64,000 bases of DNA from Pectinophora gossypiella (GCF_024362695.1 NW_026063242.1:248001-312000); one strand, 5' to 3'. Shown: positions 49,758 to 61,257, counted from the first letter of the stretch. Translations and numbers: made by a program. Notes: a model not told the origin generated them from the letters alone.

Positions 49758-52010
49758 CGCCTTATGTACCTAACCGTGTCTTTATACATACCAGGCCAAA
49801 AATAACGAAGTTTTATTCGTTTATAAGTTTTAGCCACACCTAGATGAGCAGCCGTAGGTTCACAATGGTTTTCGTGTAATATGTTATCACGAAACTCCTT
49901 AGGTATCACCTCTTTCCATTCAAAATCGGAAGCTAATTTACTTTTTGTTTTAGTAAACCGAAATAGTTTACCGTTAAGGAATTGAAAATTTGCACAAGTT
50001 CTAGGATTTTCCTGGCAACGTTTCACAATATTCATATACCAATCATCCGACGTCGCTAGTGCTACGGTGGCAACGGGTACCACGCGCGATAAAGCGTCAG
50101 GTACAACGTTATCCACGCCACGCCGATGTTCGATAACAAAATTATAGGGTGATAAACGGCAACCCCATCTCTCTAAGCGACCTGTAGGATTTTTTAAACT
50201 CAAAAACCACCTTAGACTAGCGTGATCAGTAAAAATCTTGAATTGCCTGCTACCCTCCAGGTACGGACGAAAATGTTCAACTACGTTAACTACTGCCAAT
50301 GCTTCTCTCTCGGTAGCGGAGTAATTACGTTCGCAAGGTGATAAAGATCGACTGTAGTATGCGACTGGGTGTTCTTCTCCGTTAATCGTCTGAGTCAACG
50401 TACCGCCAATACCGAAATCGGATGCATCGCAGTGTACTGCAAACGGATGGTCAAAATTAGGGCAGGACAATACAGGTGCGCTTGATAAGGCAATTTTTAA
50501 GCTTACAAAAGCCTGTTCAGCTTGGTCGGTCCACTGAAAAGTTTTTTCCTTCCGTGTGGATGTAAGGGCGTTCAGGGGACCAGCGATTGTGCTAAAATTC
50601 TGAATGAACCGGCGGTAATAAAACGCAGTACCCAAAAAACGCTTGACATCCTTTTTACACGTGGGGGTGGGAAAGCCCGCAATAGCTTCAATTTTATCTG
50701 GGTCTGTACGTAATCCCCGTTCGTCTACGACGTACCCCAGATATTTTAGCTCTTTGCGAAAGAACTTTGATTTTGACAGATTGATTGTCAAATTAGCTTC
50801 TCGGAAACGTTCGAGAACCACTCGTAAGAGAGAGAGGTGCTCTTCAAATGAGGAACTAACACAAATCACATCGTCAAGGTAAGTGAAAACTTTCCCGCCA
50901 AATTCAGGACCGAACAGTCTGTCCATTAACCTTTGTTGTGTTGCGGGAGCCGAGGTTAAGCCGAAACACATCACTTTATAATGAAATAGACCGCGGCCCG
51001 GGATAGTAAATGCTGTTTTTTCTTTAGAAGCATCGTCTAACGGAATTTGATGAAATGCCGATTTTAAGTCAATGGAAGTTAGGTACTTTGCTTCTTTTAA
51101 TTGATCCAAAATGTGCGTTATGTAAGGTAGTGGATAAGAATCGTGTTTTGATACCTCGTTTAGCTTCCTACTGTCTAGACAGAATCGAAGAGAACCGTCA
51201 GCCTTGGGAGCCAAGGTGACGGGACTATTCCACGGGCTATTACTTGGTTCCACTACATCATCACGCAACATTTCATCCAACTGTCGGTTAAGTTCCGTTA
51301 GCCTTTCCGGGGACATCCTGTAATACCGTTGCTTAATAGGTATTGCATCGCCCGTGTCAATTTTATGAGTGATAAGGTGGGTCCTACCCAAACCTTTCGC
51401 TTCTGAGGAAATTTCCTCGAAGGCCCTAAAAAGAGACTTTGCTTCTAGCTTTTGGGACTCCGAAAGTATGTCAAAACTGTGTAAATGCACAGGTGAAACT
51501 ACAGGAGAACCCGTATATTCGTTAGGGTTCGTCCTACATTTATTTAAGATTTCGGGGGCCAAATTAAACGTCCACCAAAAATTTATTCCAAAAAGTAATT
51601 CGGACGTCACGCCCGAAATAACGTAAAATTTAACCAGCCTGGTATCCGACCCAACCGTGACTGGCAAGTTAACGTAACCATTCACGGGAGCGGTGGAACC
51701 GGTTGCCGACACTATAACGTCGATATCCTCAGCCCTATTCACCTCAAGGTCACACAAGGACTTCAAAACATCTGGAGTAATTATTGAAATCTTTGAACCT
51801 GAATCCAATAGACCGCTAATATGCGAATTAAAAATAGTAACCCTTAAAAAAGGCCTAATGTCATTTCCTTTTACAACATGAACCAAAGGTTTATCTTTCC
51901 TAACCTTTTTGTTAGAATCAAGAAAGTTCCTAATAAAATTTAGCCAGGACTGCCACTCCTCAGCGTTAAAATATTTTTTAGTTAACCCCTGGTTCGCAGT
52001 TATTAGTTTT
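49758..52010 (-). CDS. Element F pol: protease, RT, RNase H, integrase start
   Basis: Enters in the -1 frame from gag at 52006-52012 and is open to 49754. After a linker come protease SGLLDSGSKISIITPDVL, RT (YYRMSPERLTELNRQLDEML, FCLDSRKLNEVS, VFTYLDDVICVS), RNase H (FAVHCDASDFGIGGTL, YSATEREALAVVN) and the integrase zinc-finger half (HENHCEPTAAHLGVAKTY, YFWPGMYKDTVRYI). It ends where BEL sequence begins, before the catalytic core. No internal lesion in about 750 codons, so the element was young when cut. Confidence 0.88.
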
Positions 52011-53258
52011 TTGGATTTGCCTGCATGGGTTTATTGCATTTAGGGCAAGTCCTGAAAGTAACATCTTTCTCTCCGCAACGATAACAAATAATTTGCCTAG
52101 GGGCCTTACAAGACTTTAATGAGTGACCATATTGTCTACATTGAACGCAAAAATCCCTGCGACTGTCAATTGACGCAGACGCACAGCTACTAGGCTTGCC
52201 CTTGTACCCTAACTCCGGGGCTAGCACGCTCGTAGAAGCTAAAGGCTCCTTAAACGTCTCGGCTCGAAATTTCGCCTGCTCCAGCAGCTTACAATTTGCT
52301 TTCAATTCGCCCCATGTATCTAATTTTGATAATGCCAACTGTGTCGAATAAAACGGCCTAATGTTGTGAAGCACAATTGTCAACTTATCCGCATCGGCGA
52401 TAGGTTTGCGCAGCCGCGAGAAATAGTTGCTCATTATACTTAAATAATGGTTAATGGACTCCTCAGAGCCTTGGGTTCGCGCGCGTATCTCAGCCATTAA
52501 ACGGTAATCATAATCTAAGGGCAAGTACTCTTGTAATAATAACTCCCTAAGTGTTACCCAGTCATGCGCCTCTCCCCTCACTCCACGGTACGGTACCAAA
52601 ATAATGCCTCATCCGTAAATAATTCGATTGCCGAATTAAAAAGATCCTCATCAGAAACACCCCGTGACGAACTTAGCTCCGATACACGTTCCAAAAACGA
52701 AACAACACAACCTTTGCCACTGAATTTGAGGTTAAGTTTAGCAACACCCGACTTATCCCTACTGCACTGCACCGTAACCACTGGCGATGACTCCCCTGGC
52801 TGGGATACACACGGCGCGAAGTCGTCTTCCTGCTGGGTACTGCTCCTGAAAGCAGTGAACAAGCGATCGACCCGGTCCGTGACCGACTGCATACGCCTTT
52901 CCAGGTCAACATGTGTTTCCTGATCTCCTGCAGAGATCGGGGACACCCTACCCAAGCGGTGAAACAAATGGTTGCCTAGCGAATGAACCCTATTTAAATT
53001 TTTAAGTGTCAGTCTCGATTTGCTACTGACGAGATCAGACAACTCCGACAACTTGACATCAATAATGCTAAGTTCCTCCGAAATGTTTCCCTCAAAAACA
53101 TCTACTTCATCAGTTGGGATCTGTTTGGATAACACCCCAATTTGTTTTTTGAGAGCCGGGTAAGTATCCTCAGGCACTGCACCACGAATTAATACCTCGT
53201 AAACTATTTCATCTTTACGTAATAGATGAAATTTAATTGGACGTTCTTCCAATGCCAT
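52003..53258 (-). CDS. Element F gag, one 5-bp duplication
   Basis: ATG 53258 (MALEERPIKFHLL). The N-terminal half ends ...NSAIELFTDEALFWYR, where TACCG is present twice in tandem (about 52585-52594) and shifts the frame. The second half continues GVRGEAHDWVTLRELLLQEY, the Ty3/gypsy retrotransposon-gag core, and ends in a cysteine cluster (CVQCRQYGHSLKSC, CYRCGEKDVTFRTC; the second lacks the usual histidine). Removal of the duplication is the only change needed to unite the halves. A long coiled-coil-like segment (SELSDLVSSKSRLTLKNLNR) lies near residue 80. Confidence 0.82.
52006..52012 (-). promoter_or_regulatory. Element F -1 frameshift heptamer (A AAA AAC)
   Basis: The last gag codons are CCA AAA AAC TAA. 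A AAA AAC is in perfect phase, and the -1 frame continues LITANQGLTKK into pol without a stop. It lies immediately before the gag stop codon. Confidence 0.75.
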
Positions 53259-54515
53259 GTTTAAAAAAAAATGAATGACCAATGTACTTTAACAAAGATT
53301 TAACTAAGTACTAAGTTTTAAAGAAAAAATAATCAAAGAATATTTTCATTAACTAAATACCTACGTGAAAAGTAAAAATAAATGCAAATAAACAAAATGC
53401 AAATGTAAAAAAAATAAGTTATTTGTAAAACTATCAATGTATAAATGTTGTTTATTTAACGTATTTAATCCAATTCAAAAGATTTACTTATTAGAATTTA
53501 TCCGGTAATAGAATACAAATCGCGCAAAGTCGAGAGGAGTGGAAAAATCAAGGGGAGGCCTTTGCCCAGCAGTGGGATCGTATAGGCTAAATAAGATAAG
53601 ATAAGATAAGAATACAAAACTATTAAGCAAACAATAGCTCAACAATAAAAGATCGTACACGTAATACTAACGAGCGTGTAAAATAAACAAAACCAGTTTA
53701 TCCGCTATAAGCTCAAAAGGAATGCAAGATAGATAACAAGCATGTAGGTACTTATGTATAGCCGTGGTTATACAACCAAGAACTATAATTTTACTAGACA
53801 GCAAGTTAAATGTTTAATTTAAATTAGGCCGAAATGCTTTTATAAATTGTTGCATAATTTGAAAGAATTTACAAATTGTAAATAAACCTTGAGGGTATAA
53901 AACAAAAATATAATTCTAAACTCACGCCAAGTTTCATAAAATTTTTAAGAAAAAAGCTGTATAGCAAAGCTAAGCAGTAAACTAGCAACAATAATAATTT
54001 TACTCAAGAATGTTTAAAATTTGAAGTTAAATTAAAAAAAAATCTTTGTAGGGTATATAATGTTTTGTTTTATAAAAGCAAATTTGTGATAAAAACAAGA
54101 AAGTAAGCTCAAAATTTTAAGAAACAATTAAAGAAGTTTAATAATACAGAAAAATAGCTGCAACGCAGTATAAATTTTTTTTAACAATGTGATGTTATAA
54201 AATGCTATACGAGTTCAAAGTCCAAACTTTAAAAGTATGCAAAGCAAAAGAAATATATAATGCTAATGTAAATTTAAAAACACAGTTATACAAAATAGTT
54301 TGTAGGTAAATGTAAATTAACTTGTTTCGTTTAAAGCACACATCAATATGAACACGATAAATCTTATTCACTAGGGGGTAAATGAAGAAACACCACCACC
54401 ACACAATTTGTTCTTTTTACACGTTACAAAAAAAAATACACAACGAATGACCAGCCGATCCTCGAGCAAAAGACCGAAGACCGGGGGCGTACCCTGAACC
54501 TTTAGACCTCTGTAA
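53259..54515 (-). other. Element F leader (5' UTR)
   Basis: About 1.26 kb, very A/T-rich, no ORF; contains a short GATAA microsatellite near 53590. Confidence 0.55.
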
Positions 54516-54525
54516 TCGGGCGCCA
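54516..54525 (-). promoter_or_regulatory. Element F primer-binding site
   Basis: TGGCGCCCGA directly after the LTR end TTACA; a canonical TGG-initiated site of the TGGCGCCC type. Confidence 0.65.
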
Positions 54526-55630
54526 TGTAATGTTTTAAAAATTTAAGAAGATGAAAAAGAAGAAAGTAGATTGATGAAATAAGAAATAAGCCATGGGTTT
54601 ACTCGAATTTTATTAATTACTAAGAAAACCAAAGTTACACAAAAATATAAATAAGTATTTGGAACTTTTAAATCCTAAGGGTACATTCCAGGTATTCAAG
54701 GCCACTGGTCATTCGTTAAGCATTATTAAAAAAATAAGAAAGGTATTATAAAAACCTCCCTAGCTCGTTTGCCCTCGGCGGCGGGAAGGAAGCCGAGCCG
54801 ACTAGGAGCAGCTACCAATAAGCTGTAGCTGTAGCAGAACAGCTGTACAAAACACCCGTCATAGAACAGAACAGCCTTCGTAAAACAGCCGTCTCAAAAC
54901 ACCATCACAAAACACCTTCGCAAAACAGCCTTCTCAAAACAGCCACAGTCGGAGGTCGAGAAGCCACGTATGCGGCCAACGTACGATGACGTCGATGCCA
55001 CGACGCTGGGACAAAATGGCGGAGCAACGTGTCCACGCCACGGACACCAAAACCACACCAGAATAAAAATTTACGAAGATTTGGCGGCGCGTGCGACGGA
55101 GTTGCGGGCCACCGGTCACACGCTTATAAACCGCCCGAAATTCACACTAAAAAAATCGAAGGTGTGGACACACCCGCTCGGCGGAGCGCTGTCTGGGGAA
55201 TGCGGCAGCTCGCAGGCGCAGGACTATATAAATCGCCCAATTCAACGCCTACGTCACGGACAAAGCCAGTACAACCTCAATCGTCCGTTAGATGACGCCG
55301 CCGTCGCACACTCAAAATGCAAGTTATTAACAAGTCCAAGGACAGGAGACAGACCGAAAATTCCCGATGTGTATTAAATATTGACACCAACATTCTTCAG
55401 CAGCCACCTGACAAGGGACTCCAAGATATAGCCTTCCGTATAATATCGGCACACGCCATCTTCCGGTTACTGGTGGAAAGTCGCCGACTGCGGAGCCCAA
55501 CGATAGCAAGTCGATGCTTCCGGACCTTACATCGAACAAGGCGAGATGGCGCTGTGTTCAATACTACACAAAAAAGCTATAAAACGGATCCCCTGTAACT
55601 AATCCGGAGGCTGAAAGAAACGGCACTACA
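54526..55630 (-). repeat. Element F 5' LTR (inferred)
   Basis: Minus strand TGTAGTG (55630) to TTACA (54526), about 1.1 kb. Two similar TATA contexts (CGGGCGGTTTATAAG and GGGCGATTTATATAG) lie inside. At 54826-54945 there are about eight degenerate copies of an AAAACAGCCTTCT-like motif. Its partner LTR is absent, so the boundaries rest on termini and primer site only. Confidence 0.5.
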
Positions 55631-55748
55631 ACCTAATTAACAAAGTATATTTAAGTTAATCACACAATAAATGCACAGAATAAATTTAATTTCAGTTCAG
55701 TTCATTTCATTTCATTTCAATCTTTTCACACAGTTTCATAGAGCAGTT

Positions 55749-55756
55749 AAGTTTTT
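55749..55756. repeat. Target duplication of the MULE-like transposon
   Basis: AAGTTTTT at 55749-55756 and again at 61250-61257. Confidence 0.8.
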
Positions 55757-56209
55757 ATGTGCATCAGGATCGCGGGTGTATTTCTCAGATTGGCCTAAAC
55801 ATATTGCCGTTATTTGGTACCTCCTGTGTACTTTTACGTACCTCTTCTGAAAATCTGTGTACCTACGTCCATACAGTAATATTTTGAATATTAGGTACAC
55901 CCGCCATTCTGACGTCAGAACCGCGGGTGTACTGTTAACCCATATGTGTAGCTTAGTAAATGTTTAAGTAGATTTGGTACCTCGTGTGTACCTTCAGAAA
56001 CAAGTATCAAATATGTAAAATACTATAAACTTTATGAGAAAAAAATTTTTTCTTTTATTTTACGTCGTTATTTTATAAAACGTATTAGGATGACCAACAA
56101 CCCTTTGGCTACCTATTATAGAATTAAACAGATGTTTGTCAGTGTTTGTAGAACCAAAAAGAAACAATGACGGTTCTGAAAGTTTTTTTTATTCATCTGA
56201 ATGGTAATA
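55757..56209 (+). repeat. Left terminal inverted repeat
   Basis: 453 bp, reverse complement of 60796-61249 with few differences. It contains internal GGTACACCCGC/GCGGGTGTA-type palindromic motifs repeated several times, possible transposase sites. Confidence 0.9.
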
Positions 56210-56329
56210 CGAGCATTTAACAATTAAATATTAATAATAATAGTACATTAGTACTAATAGTACCTACCCACTATAATGCCTACAGCGAAAATCGCCCGGG
56301 TTGGTGATCGCAATTACCTAGACTAGATG

Positions 56330-56420
56330 ATAGTCGATTATGGAGGACGCTGCTGCCCGTCCTTCATAGTATATTCCCTTAGTCGCCTCGTACGACACCC
56401 GCGGGAAGAGATGGGGTTGT
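56330..56420 (+). repeat. Dispersed repeat fragment in the transposon leader
   Basis: Contains CCCTTAGTCGCCTCGTACGA and ACACCCGCGGGAAGAGATGG, a motif pair that recurs widely in lepidopteran non-coding DNA. Probably a short insertion between the left TIR and the transposase start. Confidence 0.4.
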
Positions 56421-56822
56421 AACATATGTATTATTCATTATTTTTATTTTTTTAGTATCTATGGATTGCACTTGGATTACTCTGGTGCATGATGCACTCG
56501 CTCATTATATTTTTCCTTGTAGCCTGTTTATATATATTCTTTCATATTTTCCTTAACAATAATAAATATGAAATTCTCCCGTCTTCGTCCCAGGACTGGA
56601 ATAGATACAAAATATTATTTGATTGTTGACATAGGTGGGTACTTGGTTTATTTTTAACACTATATTCTAACGCATGTAGATAATATATCAACACCTACCC
56701 TCAAATTGAAATATTTTCGCAATTGTGTTTTAGTGATGTCGAAATCTATACGGTTCGCGCGTTAAATTATTTCTTCTCTCGGAAAAACGAGAAAAAGTTA
56801 TAAAGTTAACTTATTTTATAAA

Positions 56823-59300
56823 ATGAAACGTGGTAATAAAAGTTGTGTTCAATTACAAGAACAAAAACAAGCGTTTGTGAAATATAAAGAATATTTTAAA
56901 CGGAAAGATGATTTGCCTTCACCCTGTGATAACATTTTTAAAGATGTTTCTAAGGTTTTACAGTGCAAGATGTCCGAAAAGGCATTGTATATATCGTTAA
57001 AAAGGAACTATGACTATTTCTTTGATTCAGAAAGTGTTAATGATGTGTCATCTGATAACAGTGATTCAAGAAGCAGTATGTCGGAAGGTGTCATAACACA
57101 GAATGCTTCGGATTCTAAAGAAGATTCGGAAGATACTATAGAAGATGCAGAAGAGATTTCTATAAAACATGAGGTTTTTACATTTTCTCTTGACATATAT
57201 CACTGGGAAAAAATTCAACCTATCACAAAATACACTGTGCGAAATGTGTTTGAAACTACATCGAAGACTATTCAAAAAAAATATATTCTACCTAAACACG
57301 AATGGGCTCATCTACTACGGGAAGAAATTTGGAAAAAGACAAAACTACCATGTAGTTGGACCTTTAAAAATCATTCCGTTAAATATGGCGATGTAGTTTC
57401 CTGCTATGGACATTGTGCGCAATGTAAGGCTGATATCAAAATACGCATCAATTGGCCGACAGATAAAATTATTGTTTGTGAAGGGTTCTTAACTAACTAT
57501 GACAGCAGTAGTCATCATCATATCCCCGCAAAAAAAATTAAAATGTCCCCAGCTAAAAGAAGAGAACTTTCTCAAAGCTTAAAAAAGGAATCTGCGATCA
57601 TTGTTCGTAATAAGTTAGCTGATGAGAGCATGTCCGTTGGAGATACTGAGCCATCAATTCTGCCGACTACGGGATGTTTGCGTCAAATAAAATATGAAAG
57701 TAAACAGGGTCAGTACTATCATAGTCATCCTATTTTGGCCTTGTGGAGTATGACCACAGTACATCCATATAACGAATTGATAAGACATATTGCATTGTAC
57801 CCGTTTTATTTACACTATTGGTTACCAGCTCAAGAACAATACTATGAATCCTATTCAAAATTAAAACCAACTATTATGAGTTTAGATGCCACTGGTAGTA
57901 TTGTAAAAGAGACAGGCCCAACAAATGAAAAATTAATCACAAAGCATATTTTTCTGTATTCAGGAGTACTGTACGATGTAAACAATGGAAGGAGTGTACC
58001 TGTTACTCAAATGTTATCTGAAAACCAAAGTTTGAATACAATTTACACGTGGTTAACGTCTTGGTTGGCAAAAAAAACTCCTCCCAACGAGGTAATAGTT
58101 GATGACTCTGCAGCTATAATAGGAGCAGCGGTTAAAGCATTCACTCCTTACAATTCCACAAAAGATTACTTAACTTCATCGTTTAACAAATTAAATTCAG
58201 ATTCTAAAACGCCAAAGGAAACATATATACGTTTGGATACCAGCCACTTCGTTAAAACAGTGTATAATTTATCTTGTTTTCAAAATGTAGACTCACGAGT
58301 GAAAATATTTTACTGTAAATGTCTCCTGTACATTAAATCATTAGATAATTATAATCGTGTAAAAGACGTAATTTCAGATGTAATAACAGTTTGCCTTCAT
58401 AAATTCATAAATACAGGGGCAAGATGTGAAACTGCAATAAATACACTCAAAAATATTATTAAAACGGACACGAAAGTGACAGTAACAGATGAAAGCATTT
58501 CCAGTCAAGAAACAGCAAATGAGTATTCCATATTTTATGAAACTATAAACGAAGGTTGTTCATCTGAAGATATACTTCCTTTAATAGAAGTTTCAAATAT
58601 CCCTAAATGGTATAGCGATCAAATTGACACAGAAAACTTGTTCGTGTCTCTGGCTGATGACGATGAACCAGGTTGTCATGAAAATTTATTTTACATGCCA
58701 TCTTTCTTACGAACGCTAACTCGTTTAGTTAGCCAACTCCCACTATGGTCCAATGTAATGATGACGGTTTATAACTCCACCAATAACGTGGCCTCTTCAT
58801 CCAATGTGGAAAGTTATTTTAAAACGATAAAAAGATACCTCTGTAATATTCCCACAAAAAGTCAGAGATTGAGAGTTGATGAGTTTTTGAAAATCCATTC
58901 CGAATATTTGGCTGGTGAAGTCAAAACGGCAATGATCAAAGAAAACGTGAAAAATACATCATCAACAATCACCAAAAGAAAAAATAAATTAAAAAAAATA
59001 AATTTAAAAAAAGTTAAAAAAGAGTTTAGGGACGAATCGGTATTTTCAGAAAATCCATGTTTAGTAGAAAATTGGAAAGGGCTAGGTAAACAAGGCACAT
59101 CAAAATCTAAGACAGGTGAATACTCTATTCCTTTACTGTTTAATGGAAGTAGGACAAGAACTGGCATCAAAGATGTTATAGTAACCAATACATGTGCATT
59201 CGATGCTGTTTCTCAAATAATTGCTGTTGGATGTGTCGATGGCTTTAATTTCAACACTTCGATACTAAATAGTGACAACATTATACTGTCAATTTATTAA
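56823..59300 (+). CDS. MULE-like DDE transposase with C-terminal USP Cys box
   Basis: 825 residues from ATG 56823. Residues 1-115 are a basic then acidic leader. Residues 177-235 form a probable WRKY/FLYWCH-type zinc fold (SCYGHCAQC ... SSHHH). The catalytic core has Asp355 in IMSLDATGSIV and Asp427/428 in EVIVDDSAAIIGAAVKAF; the third acid is probably the Glu in SSNVESYFKTIKRYL. After the DDE core the chain reaches VIVTNTCAFDAVSQIIAVGC near residue 790, which matches the catalytic-Cys box of ubiquitin-specific proteases (NxGNTC). The frame ends 25 codons later and the domain continues in 59272-59952. It would cut and paste the element; the role of the protease-like part is unknown. Confidence 0.75.
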   Translation: MKRGNKSCVQLQEQKQAFVKYKEYFKRKDDLPSPCDNIFKDVSKVLQCKMSEKALYISLKRNYDYFFDSESVNDVSSDNSDSRSSMSEGVITQNASDSKEDSEDTIEDAEEISIKHEVFTFSLDIYHWEKIQPITKYTVRNVFETTSKTIQKKYILPKHEWAHLLREEIWKKTKLPCSWTFKNHSVKYGDVVSCYGHCAQCKADIKIRINWPTDKIIVCEGFLTNYDSSSHHHIPAKKIKMSPAKRRELSQSLKKESAIIVRNKLADESMSVGDTEPSILPTTGCLRQIKYESKQGQYYHSHPILALWSMTTVHPYNELIRHIALYPFYLHYWLPAQEQYYESYSKLKPTIMSLDATGSIVKETGPTNEKLITKHIFLYSGVLYDVNNGRSVPVTQMLSENQSLNTIYTWLTSWLAKKTPPNEVIVDDSAAIIGAAVKAFTPYNSTKDYLTSSFNKLNSDSKTPKETYIRLDTSHFVKTVYNLSCFQNVDSRVKIFYCKCLLYIKSLDNYNRVKDVISDVITVCLHKFINTGARCETAINTLKNIIKTDTKVTVTDESISSQETANEYSIFYETINEGCSSEDILPLIEVSNIPKWYSDQIDTENLFVSLADDDEPGCHENLFYMPSFLRTLTRLVSQLPLWSNVMMTVYNSTNNVASSSNVESYFKTIKRYLCNIPTKSQRLRVDEFLKIHSEYLAGEVKTAMIKENVKNTSSTITKRKNKLKKINLKKVKKEFRDESVFSENPCLVENWKGLGKQGTSKSKTGEYSIPLLFNGSRTRTGIKDVIVTNTCAFDAVSQIIAVGCVDGFNFNTSILNSDNIILSIY

Positions 59301-59952
59301 AGCGATGATCAACAAAAATAATAAAAAACAATATTTGTACAAGTGTCGAGCTGAAATTTTAAACAAATTTTGTGATAAGAAAGTTTCAAATAATAATATA
59401 ACCGAAATAAGTTGTGAGTGTCCGGTGAAAAATATTTTCGATAAAATATTAATAGACGATATATACAGTGCTGAGAGGATAGAAACTTGTACAAACGAAT
59501 CTTGCGCACTTAATAAAGTCAGTAGAAAAATTGCATTCATTCCTATAAATCCAAATGTTTGTGAAAATATTTCTTCCCTAAATAAATCCGCGCAAGATTC
59601 GTTGTGCGACGATATAAATATTGTCGAATGTCGGCGTAATGATTGCAAAGGAATAAGAACATTCAGTTATTTACTCTGCAATACTGTGTCGTTTGAATTA
59701 AGCCAAACTGAATTTATTTGTTTGGATGATGTGCCTCATACTATAACATTACATGAAAAGACTTACATGTTGCTTGGCATTATCGAATTTTTACCTTCGG
59801 GTCCAAAACCAGATGATATTAAGTACATTGGCCATTACAGATCCCATTGTTACAGAGGCAAACGATGGGAGTGTTACGACGATCTTCGCAATCATGTTAC
59901 AAAAAGCCCTAAACGTATGATTGCAGAATGTATCATGTATGGATTAAAATAG
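59272..59952 (+). CDS. USP/UCH-like domain, His box half
   Basis: 226 residues in the +1 frame relative to the transposase. The open frame begins after a stop at about 59263 and overlaps the upstream stop at 59298-59300, so a single indel near 59266-59298 separates the two. After a Cys-rich middle (CECPVKNI, CTNESCAL, CRRNDCKG) it ends with MLLGIIEFL and GHYRSHCYRGKRWECYDD, a strong match to the His/Asp box of ubiquitin-specific proteases (GHY-x-A-Y-x-R ... W-x-x-x-DD). The Cys residues may form the zinc-ribbon found in USP fingers. The protein is probably one chain with the transposase in intact relatives. Confidence 0.65.
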   Translation: MTTLYCQFIKAMINKNNKKQYLYKCRAEILNKFCDKKVSNNNITEISCECPVKNIFDKILIDDIYSAERIETCTNESCALNKVSRKIAFIPINPNVCENISSLNKSAQDSLCDDINIVECRRNDCKGIRTFSYLLCNTVSFELSQTEFICLDDVPHTITLHEKTYMLLGIIEFLPSGPKPDDIKYIGHYRSHCYRGKRWECYDDLRNHVTKSPKRMIAECIMYGLK

Positions 59953-60795
59953 TAATATAGTTACATATATAAATCGTCAAATCATGTATGTAATAACTGT
60001 GTGTACCTAGTCTTGCCACTAAATAAAAATGAACACCGGGTGTAAAAAAGTACGTTCAATACTTTAAGGGGTATTTATACACATGAATATGAAGAACTTT
60101 TACTAGGGAACCAACTACGAAAAATCACAAATAAAAATGAGCTGTTCTATACATAATTTCAATATCTACTAAACAAAAATGTATTGAACGAGTTTTTTTT
60201 TTGGTGATTTTGCAGTTAGTGGTAAAAGTTGTTCATAATCATGAGTAGAAACACCCCTTACAGTATCGAACGTACTTTTATTAAATCCTGTATAAAGTAA
60301 TTGACAATTTTTGTATGGAAGTTGGACCAAGTGCTGCCTAGATTGCTCACATAGTGCATTTGGTTCCTCAGACATCACTAATCTATAATCCAAGTCACAA
60401 AAAATCGTGAAACACGGGTTTAATTACTTTCTTTTAAGACTACATTTAAAAGTTCCAATCCGAAATGCCCATTTAATATTTTTCCCCCATACAAAGCTTA
60501 ATGCCCCTTTTAACTACTTTCCTGTGATGCTTTTTTTAAATATTTTTGTATAGCTCCTGTTAATGCTGCAGTATCACTGGAGCTGCTCGCACTCCTAGGC
60601 AGTACTTGGTCCAAACACTGTCGTTTCTAAAATTATGTATTATATTCTATTTAACTAATAATTTATTGTTCAAATTTTCATATATTTTCATTACATTTAA
60701 TGTTTCATTAAATGTTTAATTGTTAAATGTTCACATAGTTTCGTTACATGCTATGTGTTCAATTGTTTCATTAAAATGCTCATATTATTACTTAT
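59953..60795 (+). other. Transposon 3' non-coding region
   Basis: Between the ORF end and the right TIR; AT-rich, no supported gene. Confidence 0.5.
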
Positions 60796-61249
60796 TATTA
60801 CCATTCAGATGAATAAAAAAAACTTTCAGAACCGTCATTGTTTCTTTTTGGTTCTACAAACACTGACAAACATCTGTCTAATTCTATAATAGGTAGCCAA
60901 AGGGTTGTTGGTCATCCTAATACGTTTTATAAAATAACGACGTAAAATAAAAGAAAAAATTTTTTTTTTCATAAAGTTTATAGTATTTTACATATTTGAT
61001 ACTTGTTTCTGAAGGTACACACGAGGTACCAAATCTACTTAAACATTTACTAAGCTACACATATGGGTTAACAGTACACCCGCGGTTCTGACGTCAGAAT
61101 GGCGGGTGTACCTAATATTCAAAATATTACTGTATGGACGTAGGTACACAGATTTTCAGAAGAGGTACGTAAAAGTACACAGGAGGTACCAAATAACGGC
61201 AATATGTTTAGGCCAATCTGAGAAATACACCCGCGATCCTGATGCACAT
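60796..61249 (+). repeat. Right terminal inverted repeat
   Basis: Partner of 55757-56209; ends CCTGATGCACAT at 61249, followed by the AAGTTTTT duplication. Confidence 0.9.
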
Positions 61250-61257
61250 AAGTTTTT

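Larger units (their letters stand above)
49758..55630 (-). mobile_element. Ty3/gypsy element F, 3'-truncated
   Basis: 5' LTR (about 54526-55630), TGGCGCCCGA primer site, ~1.26-kb A-rich leader, gag and pol through the integrase zinc-finger region, then truncation against BEL element J. The integrase core and 3' LTR are absent. Confidence 0.8.
55757..61249 (+). mobile_element. MULE-like DNA transposon with 453-bp TIRs
   Basis: 5,493 bp. Terminal inverted repeats 55757-56209 and 60796-61249 start ATGTGCATCAGG and are nearly identical over their whole length. An 8-bp direct duplication flanks the element. It encodes a transposase on the plus strand with a ubiquitin-protease-like C-terminal domain in a shifted frame. 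TIR length and the DATG/DDE-type catalytic blocks place it near Mutator-like elements; 8-9-bp duplications fit that group. Confidence 0.88.

Noticed and set aside
60169..60393. 74-codon minus-strand ORF inside the MULE-like element
   Set aside because: No domain or splice context; length expected by chance.
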